A program made the position numbers and the translations under genes. A DNA stretch of 10,003 bases from positions 1 to 10,003 of the forward strand of contig DAIOTP010000119.1 in assembly GCA_036751905.1 (NCBI GenBank). Direction: 5' to 3'. Source of the DNA: T3Sed10-241 sp036751905. GTDB lineage: Bacteria > Bacteroidota > Bacteroidia > Flavobacteriales_D > Cryomorphaceae. The first letter of the stretch is position 1. Every line of letters begins with the position of its first letter. The notes beneath the pieces are model-generated. The model did no database searches. It had not been told where the DNA came from and saw nothing but the letters and a program-made list of their open reading frames with translations. This document shows positions 1 through 6,246 of this stretch, in pieces.

Positions 1-212
1 CGTATTACATCCAGGGTGCGCTGTGGTTGAAAGGTATTGTTCCCCTGTGCCTGGCGGGAGCGGTTACCACCAATATACATCCCGCGGTGCATGCTAAGCC
101 TAAGGGTCATTTAGCTTATTTGGGTTTCCTCACTTCGCAGCGTGAGATCGCTACCGCTAAGTTTGGGCAGCGCACCTGTCAACCTGGTTCAAGAGAATAC
201 ATGGCATCTCAT

Positions 213-234
213 TCTTGGTGCATAATCTTGGTAC
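213..234. repeat. Short imperfect tandem repeat TCTTGGTRC
   Basis: TCTTGGTGC (213-221) and TCTTGGTAC (226-234) repeat with a 13-bp period in the non-coding DNA beyond the DUF4301 stop. On the minus strand they read GTACCAAGA and GCACCAAGA. I have the impression of similar CCAAG-type decayed repeats in intergenic DNA of Bacteroidota. Two copies are too few to call an element. Confidence 0.3.
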
Positions 235-257
235 TTAATAATCAATACAACCCACAA

Positions 258-1742
258 CTACACCCCCTGATGCACCGGCCTCAACAGGTCAAACACGGTT
301 TTCACAGGGTTGAAGGTCTCAATAGGCACCTCTACAAATACGGTATTCCAGTGGTGCATGGAGCCATTCCACAGTCCCGGGAGCTCAAGGGCTTTGATGT
401 CGCGCCCCAAGTGGGTTTTGGACACCACCATGCCGGTATCGGCCTTGCGGAAATCGAGCAGGTTGTACTTTTCTCCCTTGAAGTTTTTTAAAGACACCAC
501 AAGGTCAACGGGGTTAAAATGGGAAGCGCTGTTGAGCAGACTGAGCTGCTGATTGTCGGCGGTATCCACCTGCGCTTTTTCCACAATTTGCAAGGAGCGC
601 TGCCCATCTCCGTCGTCCACTATAAAGGGACCTCCGCCCGGCTCTCCTTCATTCTTCACCATGCCGCACACGCGCACAGGCCGGTCCAGCAACTTGCGGA
701 GGGCTTCAATCTTCAGGTTACTTACATCTTTTTGGAACCATTTCCTGAAAAAGGCGGCACAGGCAGCTTCATCAACCTGGCCCGCATCGAGCTGCCGCAA
801 AAAGCCAAACATGCCTTCCTGCACTTCCAGCAGCATGCCTGCCAGTACTTCTTTGTACTCCACAGTCGTTTCCTTAAGACGGTCAGGCACCACGTTGTCA
901 ATATTTTTTATGAAAACCACATCGGCATCGAGTCCATTGAGGTTTTCGAGCAGGGCGCCATGGCCTGCCGGGCGCAGCAGGAAGCTGCCATCCTCCTGCA
1001 TCACCCAGCTGTGGTCGTCGGCATAAATGGCAGGGGTATCGGTAGCGGGCTTTTGCAGGCTGGTTTCAATGTGAAAGCTGAGTTCAAGGCTGCGCTCGAG
1101 CCTCGACTTTACCGTTTTGAGGTGTTGTTCTACCTCCTCGCTCGTGGTATCGGGGATGGTGAAGTGGATGTGGGCTTCGCGACTGCTGGCGGCATATTGC
1201 TGTGCCTCATGGAAGTGCTCTTCAAATGCGGTGCGCGCCTGCCCGTCGGCATAGCGGTGAAAGAGGATAAGGCCTTTCGGCAAATTCCCGTAACTCAAGC
1301 CCTCCTCCAGCAGAAAGGCCCGCAGTACATCCATACGGCTCAAGCTGTCTTGCAGGGGCATTTCTTTGGGTATGCTGAGCACTTCCATCAATGCAGGGTA
1401 AAAAGCAAAACGCTTGAGCTCCGCAAAAAACTTCTCCGTGCTGGCATTTACATTGCCGCTGTCGAGGCTGGCAAAGAGGTCTTTGAACATGCGGCTGGCG
1501 GCACCGCTGGCAGGTACAAACTTCAGCACCTTGCATTGGTTTCGCTGCTGGTAGCGGTTGCGGTAGTACTGCCGCTCTTCGGCGGTGGGTTGGTGTATTT
1601 CATAGCCCAGGCGGCAGTTGGCCGCCAGCTTGATGAAGGGATAGCCTTCAATAAGAATTTCCTTGTATGCTTTCAGTTGGGTTTCGCTGATGCCGGGACT
1701 GTTGGGTTGATGTAATTTTTCAGGAGTGGTGCTTTTGCTCAT
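258..1742 (-). CDS. DUF4301 family protein, nucleotidyltransferase-like
   Basis: This 494-residue protein matches the DUF4301 family, which is common in Bacteroidota and has no established biochemical role that I know of. Two stretches recall sugar-nucleotide pyrophosphorylases. Residues 77-87 (PASGAASRMFK) resemble a nucleotide-binding loop at the end of a first beta strand, and residues 259-283 contain GHGALLENLNGLDAD followed by an IKNID motif. I infer a nucleotidyltransferase-type fold. An in-frame TTG at 1763 would add seven residues, but it lies inside a perfect TACTTTTG -7 promoter element and would precede the expected transcript start, so the ATG at 1742 is chosen. There is no signal peptide or membrane segment, so the protein is probably cytoplasmic. 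It is divergent from galE, which suggests but does not prove a link to nucleotide-sugar metabolism. The family call is confident; the activity is inference. Confidence 0.88.
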   Translation of the reverse strand: MSKSTTPEKLHQPNSPGISETQLKAYKEILIEGYPFIKLAANCRLGYEIHQPTAEERQYYRNRYQQRNQCKVLKFVPASGAASRMFKDLFASLDSGNVNASTEKFFAELKRFAFYPALMEVLSIPKEMPLQDSLSRMDVLRAFLLEEGLSYGNLPKGLILFHRYADGQARTAFEEHFHEAQQYAASSREAHIHFTIPDTTSEEVEQHLKTVKSRLERSLELSFHIETSLQKPATDTPAIYADDHSWVMQEDGSFLLRPAGHGALLENLNGLDADVVFIKNIDNVVPDRLKETTVEYKEVLAGMLLEVQEGMFGFLRQLDAGQVDEAACAAFFRKWFQKDVSNLKIEALRKLLDRPVRVCGMVKNEGEPGGGPFIVDDGDGQRSLQIVEKAQVDTADNQQLSLLNSASHFNPVDLVVSLKNFKGEKYNLLDFRKADTGMVVSKTHLGRDIKALELPGLWNGSMHHWNTVFVEVPIETFNPVKTVFDLLRPVHQGV

Positions 1743-1760
1743 ATCAGGAAGGTTGTGCTT

Positions 1761-1768
1761 CAAAAGTA
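1761..1768 (-). promoter_or_regulatory. -7 promoter element of the DUF4301 gene
   Basis: Read on the minus strand, this is TACTTTTG, an exact match to the Bacteroidota -7 consensus TAnnTTTG. The ATG at 1742 lies 18 nt downstream, giving a short leader of about 12-15 nt. Twenty bases upstream is only a weak -33 match (CTTTA in place of TTTG). The element excludes the upstream TTG as a start codon. Confidence 0.6.
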
Positions 1769-1805
1769 TTCAATTGGAAGCGCTCTTTAAAGCTTTTTAG
1801 AATGC

Positions 1806-1840
1806 TTTGTGAAGGAAGCTCCTTCAATTGGCTATCTTCG
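1806..1840 (+). promoter_or_regulatory. galE promoter (-33 and -7 elements)
   Basis: TATCTTCG at 1833-1840 differs from the Bacteroidota -7 consensus TAnnTTTG at one position. TTTG at 1806-1809 may be the -33 element, but the 23-nt spacer is slightly longer than the usual 19-21. Only five bases separate the -7 box from the ATG at 1846, so the predicted transcript would start at or very near the start codon. Confidence 0.55.
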
Positions 1841-1845
1841 CAGCA

Positions 1846-2865
1846 ATGGAGAAAATCTTGCTCACAGGTGGCGCAGGTTTCATAGGTTCGCACATCGCGG
1901 TACAGCTGTGTGCACATGGTTACCTCCCTGTAATTCTCGACAATTTTTCACATTCGGAAACGCACATTCCCGGGCGCATCAACGCGCTTTGCGCCATGGA
2001 GGTGCCTCTGTACCGCGGTGATTGCCGCGACCGCCGGGCCCTCTATGGCCTGCTCGAAGCCGAAGGAGGGGTGCAGGGTGTAATCCACCTCGCTGCTTTC
2101 AAAGCCGTTGGCGAATCCGTACGCAAGCCTTTGACATATTTCGACAACAACATAGGCAGCATTACGGCCCTGCTGGAAGTGATGCTGCACGCAAAGCTCA
2201 ACAATTTTGTGTTTTCCTCCTCCTGTACGGTGTATGGTGAGCCTGAACTCAGGGAAGTGCATGAAGGCCTTCCTTTTGGCGAAGCCTACAGCCCTTATGG
2301 CTATACCAAGCAAGCCTGTGAGCGCCTCATGGCCGATGTGGCACGCGCCCATCCGGAACTTCGGCAAGTGAGCCTCCGCTATTTCAACCCCATAGGCGCA
2401 CACCCTTCCGGACAGCTGGGAGAGCTGCCCCTTGGGGTGCCCAACAACCTCGTGCCCTACATCACCCAAAGTGCGGCGGGGCTGCGCGGGCCAGTCACCA
2501 TTTTCGGAAACGATTACAACACACCCGATGGTACCTGTATACGCGATTACATCCACGTGGTCGATTTGGCTGAAGCGCATGTCAAGGCACTCGATTTTGT
2601 GAAAACTGCGGGTCACCTACCTGAGGTATTCAATGTTGGAACAGGAATGGGCACCAGCGTTAAAGAAATTATTGACACCTTTACCCGGGTCAATGGTGTG
2701 CCCATCGATGTGCATTATGGCGAGCGCCGCCCCGGCGATGTGGATGCCATATATGCCAATGCCGACAAAGCCCGGGAAACCTTGGGCTGGCAAGCACAGT
2801 ACACCGTAGAAGATGCCCTTAAACACGCCTGGCAATGGCAGGAATTGATTACAAAAAAAGTCTGA
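1846..2865 (+). CDS. galE: UDP-glucose 4-epimerase
   Basis: This 339-residue extended short-chain dehydrogenase interconverts UDP-glucose and UDP-galactose in the Leloir pathway and supplies galactose units for surface polysaccharides. The NAD-binding glycine motif TGGAGFIGSH is at residues 7-16. The catalytic serine lies in SSSCTVYG (124-131, likely Ser126), and the YxxxK pair is Tyr151 and Lys155. NPIGAHPSG (181-189) and the C-terminal RRPGDVDA segment (294-301) are typical of GalE. The length matches the bacterial family. Ile302 appears to occupy the position of E. coli Tyr299, which affects whether N-acetylated sugars are accepted, so UDP-GlcNAc epimerase activity cannot be ruled out. An upstream TTG at 1828 would place the promoter inside the coding region, so the ATG at 1846 is chosen. 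The 3' end overlaps the next gene by 31 nt. Confidence 0.95.
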   Translation: MEKILLTGGAGFIGSHIAVQLCAHGYLPVILDNFSHSETHIPGRINALCAMEVPLYRGDCRDRRALYGLLEAEGGVQGVIHLAAFKAVGESVRKPLTYFDNNIGSITALLEVMLHAKLNNFVFSSSCTVYGEPELREVHEGLPFGEAYSPYGYTKQACERLMADVARAHPELRQVSLRYFNPIGAHPSGQLGELPLGVPNNLVPYITQSAAGLRGPVTIFGNDYNTPDGTCIRDYIHVVDLAEAHVKALDFVKTAGHLPEVFNVGTGMGTSVKEIIDTFTRVNGVPIDVHYGERRPGDVDAIYANADKARETLGWQAQYTVEDALKHAWQWQELITKKV

Positions 2866-3557
2866 AGAGCTGCATATTGCCAGCATGCATGCTGGTATTG
2901 GCAGCACAACTCGGTGCGCAGGATGCGCCACGCGAACGCCCTGTAATTGTGAAAATTGAGGACCGCTGGGAGGACAAAGTTGTGCTGGAACTCACCCACG
3001 ACACATGGCTCAATGCACCCTCGGGGGTCGATTATTCAATTCCGAGCCTCGGCTTTAAGGCTTATTTATTTTCTGATTACAGTTTTGGCAAAAGTGATTT
3101 CAGCTTTGCATGGGGCCTTGGGGTGGCCTCTGAAAATGTGCGCAGCAATGCCGCATTTGTGCAGGAGGTAGGTACGGACGGTTCTGTAGGTCCGCAGGTG
3201 CTCACCCCATTTCCGGAAGGATATGAATGGGAGCGCAATAAGTTCGTGAGCACCTTTCTCGAATTGCCGATTGAGCTGCGCTACATCCAAACCGGCAGGA
3301 GCCCCTTCAAAGCCGCCTTTGGTTTCAGGCTGGGCTACATGCTGAGCAACCACCAAAAAATCATCGACACCGAAGGCAAGCGCAAGTTTTATGATTTCAA
3401 TGATATGCAGCGCTTCAGGTATGGCGTATCAGCGCGTATAGGTGTGGGCAAGGTGCAGGCTACGGGGTACTACTCGCTCGTGCCATTGGTGGAGCGTGGC
3501 CGGGGTACAGAAGTAGTTCCCATTTCACTGGGTCTGGCATTTACTTTTATCAAATAA
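2835..3557 (+). CDS. PorT-like outer-membrane beta-barrel protein
   Basis: This 240-residue protein begins with a signal peptide: a lysine-containing start (residues 1-11), a hydrophobic core (CILPACMLVLAAQLGAQ, 13-29) and likely cleavage near residue 29. The rest alternates polar and hydrophobic residues in strands rich in Tyr, Phe and Gly, such as SLGFKAYLFSDYSFG, FSFAWGLGVA and FRLGYMLS, and ends with LAFTFIK, a typical barrel-closing strand. This fits the PorT or 'outer membrane beta-barrel' group of Bacteroidota (OMP_b-brl-like), a small 8-10 strand barrel. Its substrate or partner is unknown. The ATG at 2835 lies inside galE and gives a complete signal peptide; the next in-frame ATG (residue 19) would cut into it. 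Overlap with galE suggests co-transcription. The end overlaps the convergent PAP2 gene by 8 nt. Confidence 0.8.
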   Translation: MAGIDYKKSLKSCILPACMLVLAAQLGAQDAPRERPVIVKIEDRWEDKVVLELTHDTWLNAPSGVDYSIPSLGFKAYLFSDYSFGKSDFSFAWGLGVASENVRSNAAFVQEVGTDGSVGPQVLTPFPEGYEWERNKFVSTFLELPIELRYIQTGRSPFKAAFGFRLGYMLSNHQKIIDTEGKRKFYDFNDMQRFRYGVSARIGVGKVQATGYYSLVPLVERGRGTEVVPISLGLAFTFIK

Positions 3558-4170
3558 CCCAAAGCTGGCTCACGCAGAGGTATAGAAAGCTGAAGCCGAT
3601 CAATGCGCCCCCATATACTTCTACAGGGGTGTGCATACGCAGCAGCATGCGGGCTGTGTACACCAGGCCACAGGCCAGTATGGAAGCCATCAGCAGGGTG
3701 AGGTCGCTCCAGCCATGAATCTTGAACAGAGCGAGCAGAGCACCGAGCAGCCCTGTGATCCCGGCAGCATGGGCACTGACTTTCAGCCTGAAGTTGATCA
3801 GCGCCAAAGCTACCGTGCTGACAATGCAACCCAGATAAACGGAGTATATCGCGGCAGGCAATCCCGCTCTGCGCAGCAGTGAATATCCCAAAATGAAAAA
3901 GAAAAGACTCGATATAAAAGGTACAAAGCGCTCCCTTCTGTCGGGGATGCTCAAATGGCTCACTGCGCCGTACCAGCGCAGGAGCAGAATGTTGATTCCC
4001 GGAAATACGATGGTGCTCAAAGCCACAACGAGATAGAGCAGCTGCCTTTGTTCTACCGGAACCCTACCCCTGATATACCAATCGGCTTCGCCGGCTACAA
4101 GGATGCACAGCAAGGGCATGTACAGGGGGTGAAAAAGGGTGGAAATGGTCAGGGCAATGCTGCGCTGCAT
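3550..4170 (-). CDS. PAP2-like (phosphatidic acid phosphatase type 2) membrane protein
   Basis: This 206-residue polytopic membrane protein has about six hydrophobic segments (near residues 8-26, 43-65, 83-100, 106-126, 136-150 and 156-173, with a last one at 187-203). Two motifs of the PAP2 superfamily are visible: VSAHAAG (131-137) corresponds to the PSGH motif, and an SRx5Hx3D-like motif runs from Arg174 through His180 to Glu184, followed by GG. In the last motif Glu replaces the usual Asp and Ala replaces Ser. The first motif (Kx6RP) is only hinted at by RRERFVP (78-84). A role in dephosphorylating lipid phosphates or undecaprenyl pyrophosphate in the inner membrane is the family expectation, but the substituted motifs leave activity open. 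The ATG is 4 bp after the rpoN stop, so the two genes are probably co-transcribed. Confidence 0.78.
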   Translation of the reverse strand: MQRSIALTISTLFHPLYMPLLCILVAGEADWYIRGRVPVEQRQLLYLVVALSTIVFPGINILLLRWYGAVSHLSIPDRRERFVPFISSLFFFILGYSLLRRAGLPAAIYSVYLGCIVSTVALALINFRLKVSAHAAGITGLLGALLALFKIHGWSDLTLLMASILACGLVYTARMLLRMHTPVEVYGGALIGFSFLYLCVSQLWVI

Positions 4171-4174
4171 TGAT

Positions 4175-5626
4175 TTATAGTTGTTTGCGCAATCGAGCGA
4201 CAGAAATATTGAGTTGTTCGCGGTATTTGGCTACAGTGCGCCGCGCTATGGTATACCCTTTTTCATGAAGTATTTCGGCAAGGGCTTCGTCGGTGAGGGG
4301 GTTCTGTTTGTCTTCGGCTCCAATGGCATCCTGCAAAATTTTCTTCACCTCGCGGGTGCTCACCTCTTCGCCGGTGTCGGTGGTGACCGATTCGCTAAAG
4401 AAGCTTTTCAGCAAAAAGGTGCCATAAGGTGTTTGCGCATACTTGCTGCTGGCCACGCGTGATACGGTACTGATGTCCAGACGAACGCGCTCGGCAATGT
4501 CTTTCAAAATCATAGGCCGCAGCTTCGTTTCATCGCCCGTCAGGAAATATTCTCTCTGCAAGTCGACAATGGTACGCATGGTTCCCAACAGCGTGTGCTG
4601 ACGCTGCTTGATGGCGTCGATGAACCACTTGGCGGAGTCAATTTTTTGCTTTACAAAAAGCACTGCTTCTTTCTGTTTGTTGTCGTGTTCTTTGGCAGCG
4701 GCATATCCCTTGAGCATTTCCTTGTAGCTATCGCTCACCCTCAGGTCGGGCGCATTGCGGGCATTGAGGCTTACCTTGATGTCATCGTCGTCAACGCTGA
4801 TCAAAAAATCCGGAACCACATGCTCTATTCCTTTGCCGCTGTCTTTGGTACTGTTGCCGGGTTTGGGATTGAGGCGCGTTATTTCCGAGATGGCCTCTTT
4901 GAGGTCTTCATCGCTTATTTGCATGCGGCCCATAATCTTGTCGTAGTGCTTTTTTGTAAAAGCTTCAAAATTTTTGCTCACCAGCTCTTTGGCAAGCCTT
5001 ACAGAGGGGTAGCGGTCATCGAGCCTGTTGAGCTGTAACAGGATGCACTCCTGCAGGCTGCGTGCGCCAACACCCGGAGGATCCAAATCCTGGATAACGC
5101 GCAGTACCTCTTCGAGCTCCTCAGCAGTGGTCGGAATGTTTTGCGAAAAGGCGAGGTCATCCACAATGTTCTCCAGATCGCGGCGCAGGTAGCCGTCGTC
5201 ATCGAGGTTGCCAACTATGGTTTTGGCCAGCATTTTTTGCTGCTCACTTATATTGCGCAGGCCGAGCTGTTGGATCAGCAAATCCCTAAAGCTGTCACTG
5301 GCAGTGAATGGCATCGACTTCTCTTCATCGTCAGCACCTTTGTTTCGGATGGATAGTTTGTACGCAGGCGTTTCATCGTCATCCATGTATTGAGACAGGT
5401 CGAAGTCATCACGCGATTCATTTTGCTCCCGTTCTTCGAAATTGTCGTCCTCTCCGTTTTCGCTTTCTTCGCCGGTATAGCCCTCTTCGAGGGCGGGGTT
5501 GGCCTCAAGCTCGTCTTTGATGCGCTGCTCGAGTTCCACAGTGGGTACCTGGAGCAATTTCATCAACTGAATTTGCTGAGGAGAGAGTTTTTGAAGGAGT
5601 TTTTGCTGTAAGCTTTGATTCAACAT
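4175..5626 (-). CDS. rpoN: RNA polymerase sigma-54 factor
   Basis: This full-length 483-residue sigma-54 directs RNA polymerase to -24/-12 promoters and needs an AAA+ enhancer-binding activator. Region I is the Gln/Leu-rich N-terminus (residues 1-48), which contacts the activator and the -12 region. Region II is a strongly acidic linker (48-86). The core-binding region follows (about 110-250), with the conserved LDPPGVGARSLQEC segment at 181-194. The helix-turn-helix is near 374-396 (LKDIAERVRLDISTVSRVAS). The RpoN box that reads the -24 element is ARRTVAKYRE at 461-470, and the protein ends 13 residues later as usual. The ATG at 5626 opens region I directly. No activator gene lies in this window. 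A likely own promoter lies 32-39 bp upstream, and the PAP2 gene follows after 4 bp. Confidence 0.97.
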   Translation of the reverse strand: MLNQSLQQKLLQKLSPQQIQLMKLLQVPTVELEQRIKDELEANPALEEGYTGEESENGEDDNFEEREQNESRDDFDLSQYMDDDETPAYKLSIRNKGADDEEKSMPFTASDSFRDLLIQQLGLRNISEQQKMLAKTIVGNLDDDGYLRRDLENIVDDLAFSQNIPTTAEELEEVLRVIQDLDPPGVGARSLQECILLQLNRLDDRYPSVRLAKELVSKNFEAFTKKHYDKIMGRMQISDEDLKEAISEITRLNPKPGNSTKDSGKGIEHVVPDFLISVDDDDIKVSLNARNAPDLRVSDSYKEMLKGYAAAKEHDNKQKEAVLFVKQKIDSAKWFIDAIKQRQHTLLGTMRTIVDLQREYFLTGDETKLRPMILKDIAERVRLDISTVSRVASSKYAQTPYGTFLLKSFFSESVTTDTGEEVSTREVKKILQDAIGAEDKQNPLTDEALAEILHEKGYTIARRTVAKYREQLNISVARLRKQL

Positions 5627-5657
5627 AAGGGTACACTTTGGCCATATGGGCGCACTA

Positions 5658-5665
5658 CAAACTTA
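5658..5665 (-). promoter_or_regulatory. -7 promoter element upstream of rpoN
   Basis: On the minus strand this reads TAAGTTTG, a perfect match to TAnnTTTG, in the 67-bp gap between the small membrane protein gene and rpoN. It predicts a leader of about 25-28 nt. I see no convincing -33 element at the usual spacing, so the call rests on the -7 box and its position. Confidence 0.45.
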
Positions 5666-5693
5666 ATTCAATTTCGCAACATATCGGGCAGGT

Positions 5694-6242
5694 TCAGCTG
5701 CGGTGGTCCACCACAAGTAGCCTCCAGCGGTTCTCAAGTCTGTACCTGCGGCCTTTGTAGAGGTAGCCGGCCAGGCCAAGGGTAGCAAAGGCTCCACTGA
5801 GCCACCACACTTCGGGATCAATAATGGGGCGGCGTCCGGTATTGAAAAGGTTTTGCCCCGCCGAGAGCACGAAGAAAACCGGAATAGCGCCAAAAGCTGC
5901 ATGTGAAAGGCTCCTTACTGACTTCACTTTACTTCGGTCGGCGAGGGCTTCCACACTGTCAATGGGTATGCGGATGTGGCTGCGGCCTATGAAGAAAGCA
6001 CTGTCGCTGAGCTGCGATATATAGCCGGTCATAAAAGCATCGCGGGTGTGCATTTTGAATACAATTTCATCACCTACAAAGTACCGGATGCGCTTGCCCG
6101 TGCCGGGTTTCTCAAGAAGCAGGAAGGGTTGCATTTGTGCATTGACATTCAATACGATGAGTGTCAAAAGCCAAAAGATAACGAAGTAGCGGGAAGCAGA
6201 AGATTCGAAGCAGTTTTTCAGGCGGTCAATTTGCAAGTTCAT
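5694..6242 (-). CDS. Small exported or membrane protein of unknown function
   Basis: I cannot assign a function to this 182-residue protein. Residues 19-36 (YFVIFWLLTLIVLNVNAQ) form a signal peptide or N-terminal membrane anchor ending at a plausible cleavage site. The next 75 or so residues look like a small beta domain (RYFVGDEIVFKMHTRD, GYISQLSDSAFFIG, IRIPIDSVEAL), followed by two hydrophobic segments (about residues 112-132 and 148-163) and a basic tail with YRLENRWRLLVVD. I have the impression that similar proteins are common in Bacteroidota as uncharacterised families. The ATG at 6242 is chosen because it lies 4 bp after the dehydrogenase stop. The open frame continues upstream to 6308, but that would overlap the dehydrogenase gene and add a non-hydrophobic extension before the signal. 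It is probably co-transcribed with the dehydrogenase; a functional link is not shown. Confidence 0.72.
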   Translation of the reverse strand: MNLQIDRLKNCFESSASRYFVIFWLLTLIVLNVNAQMQPFLLLEKPGTGKRIRYFVGDEIVFKMHTRDAFMTGYISQLSDSAFFIGRSHIRIPIDSVEALADRSKVKSVRSLSHAAFGAIPVFFVLSAGQNLFNTGRRPIIDPEVWWLSGAFATLGLAGYLYKGRRYRLENRWRLLVVDHRS

Positions 6243-6246
6243 GCGG

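Noticed and set aside
1..110. A minus-strand open frame from an ATG at 110 (or 92 or 80) running off the left edge, encoding MYIGGNRSRQAQGNNTF
   Set aside because: Only about 36 codons are visible, there is no promoter or recognisable family, and it coincides with strong hairpins. It could be the start of a gene to the left but is not supportable here.
149..172. Integron attC-like site suggested by GCCCAAAC-type sequence and hairpins
   Set aside because: No matching conserved core pair (RYYYAAC with GTTRRRY) is present and there are no gene cassettes nearby.
190..216. Possible tRNA T-arm from GGTTCAAGA
   Set aside because: The flanking bases do not form a five-pair stem, and no acceptor or anticodon arm is present.
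27..491. Plus-strand open frame of 154 codons over the left edge
   Set aside because: Its 3' half is antisense to the DUF4301 gene and its residue composition does not resemble a protein family.
519..1715. Plus-strand open frame of 398 codons
   Set aside because: It is wholly antisense to the DUF4301 gene, whose motifs and promoter are convincing; the long frame is a by-product of GC-rich codon use.
1743..1763. Seven-residue N-terminal extension of the DUF4301 protein from a TTG
   Set aside because: The TTG is part of the TACTTTTG promoter element, so it would not be within the transcript.
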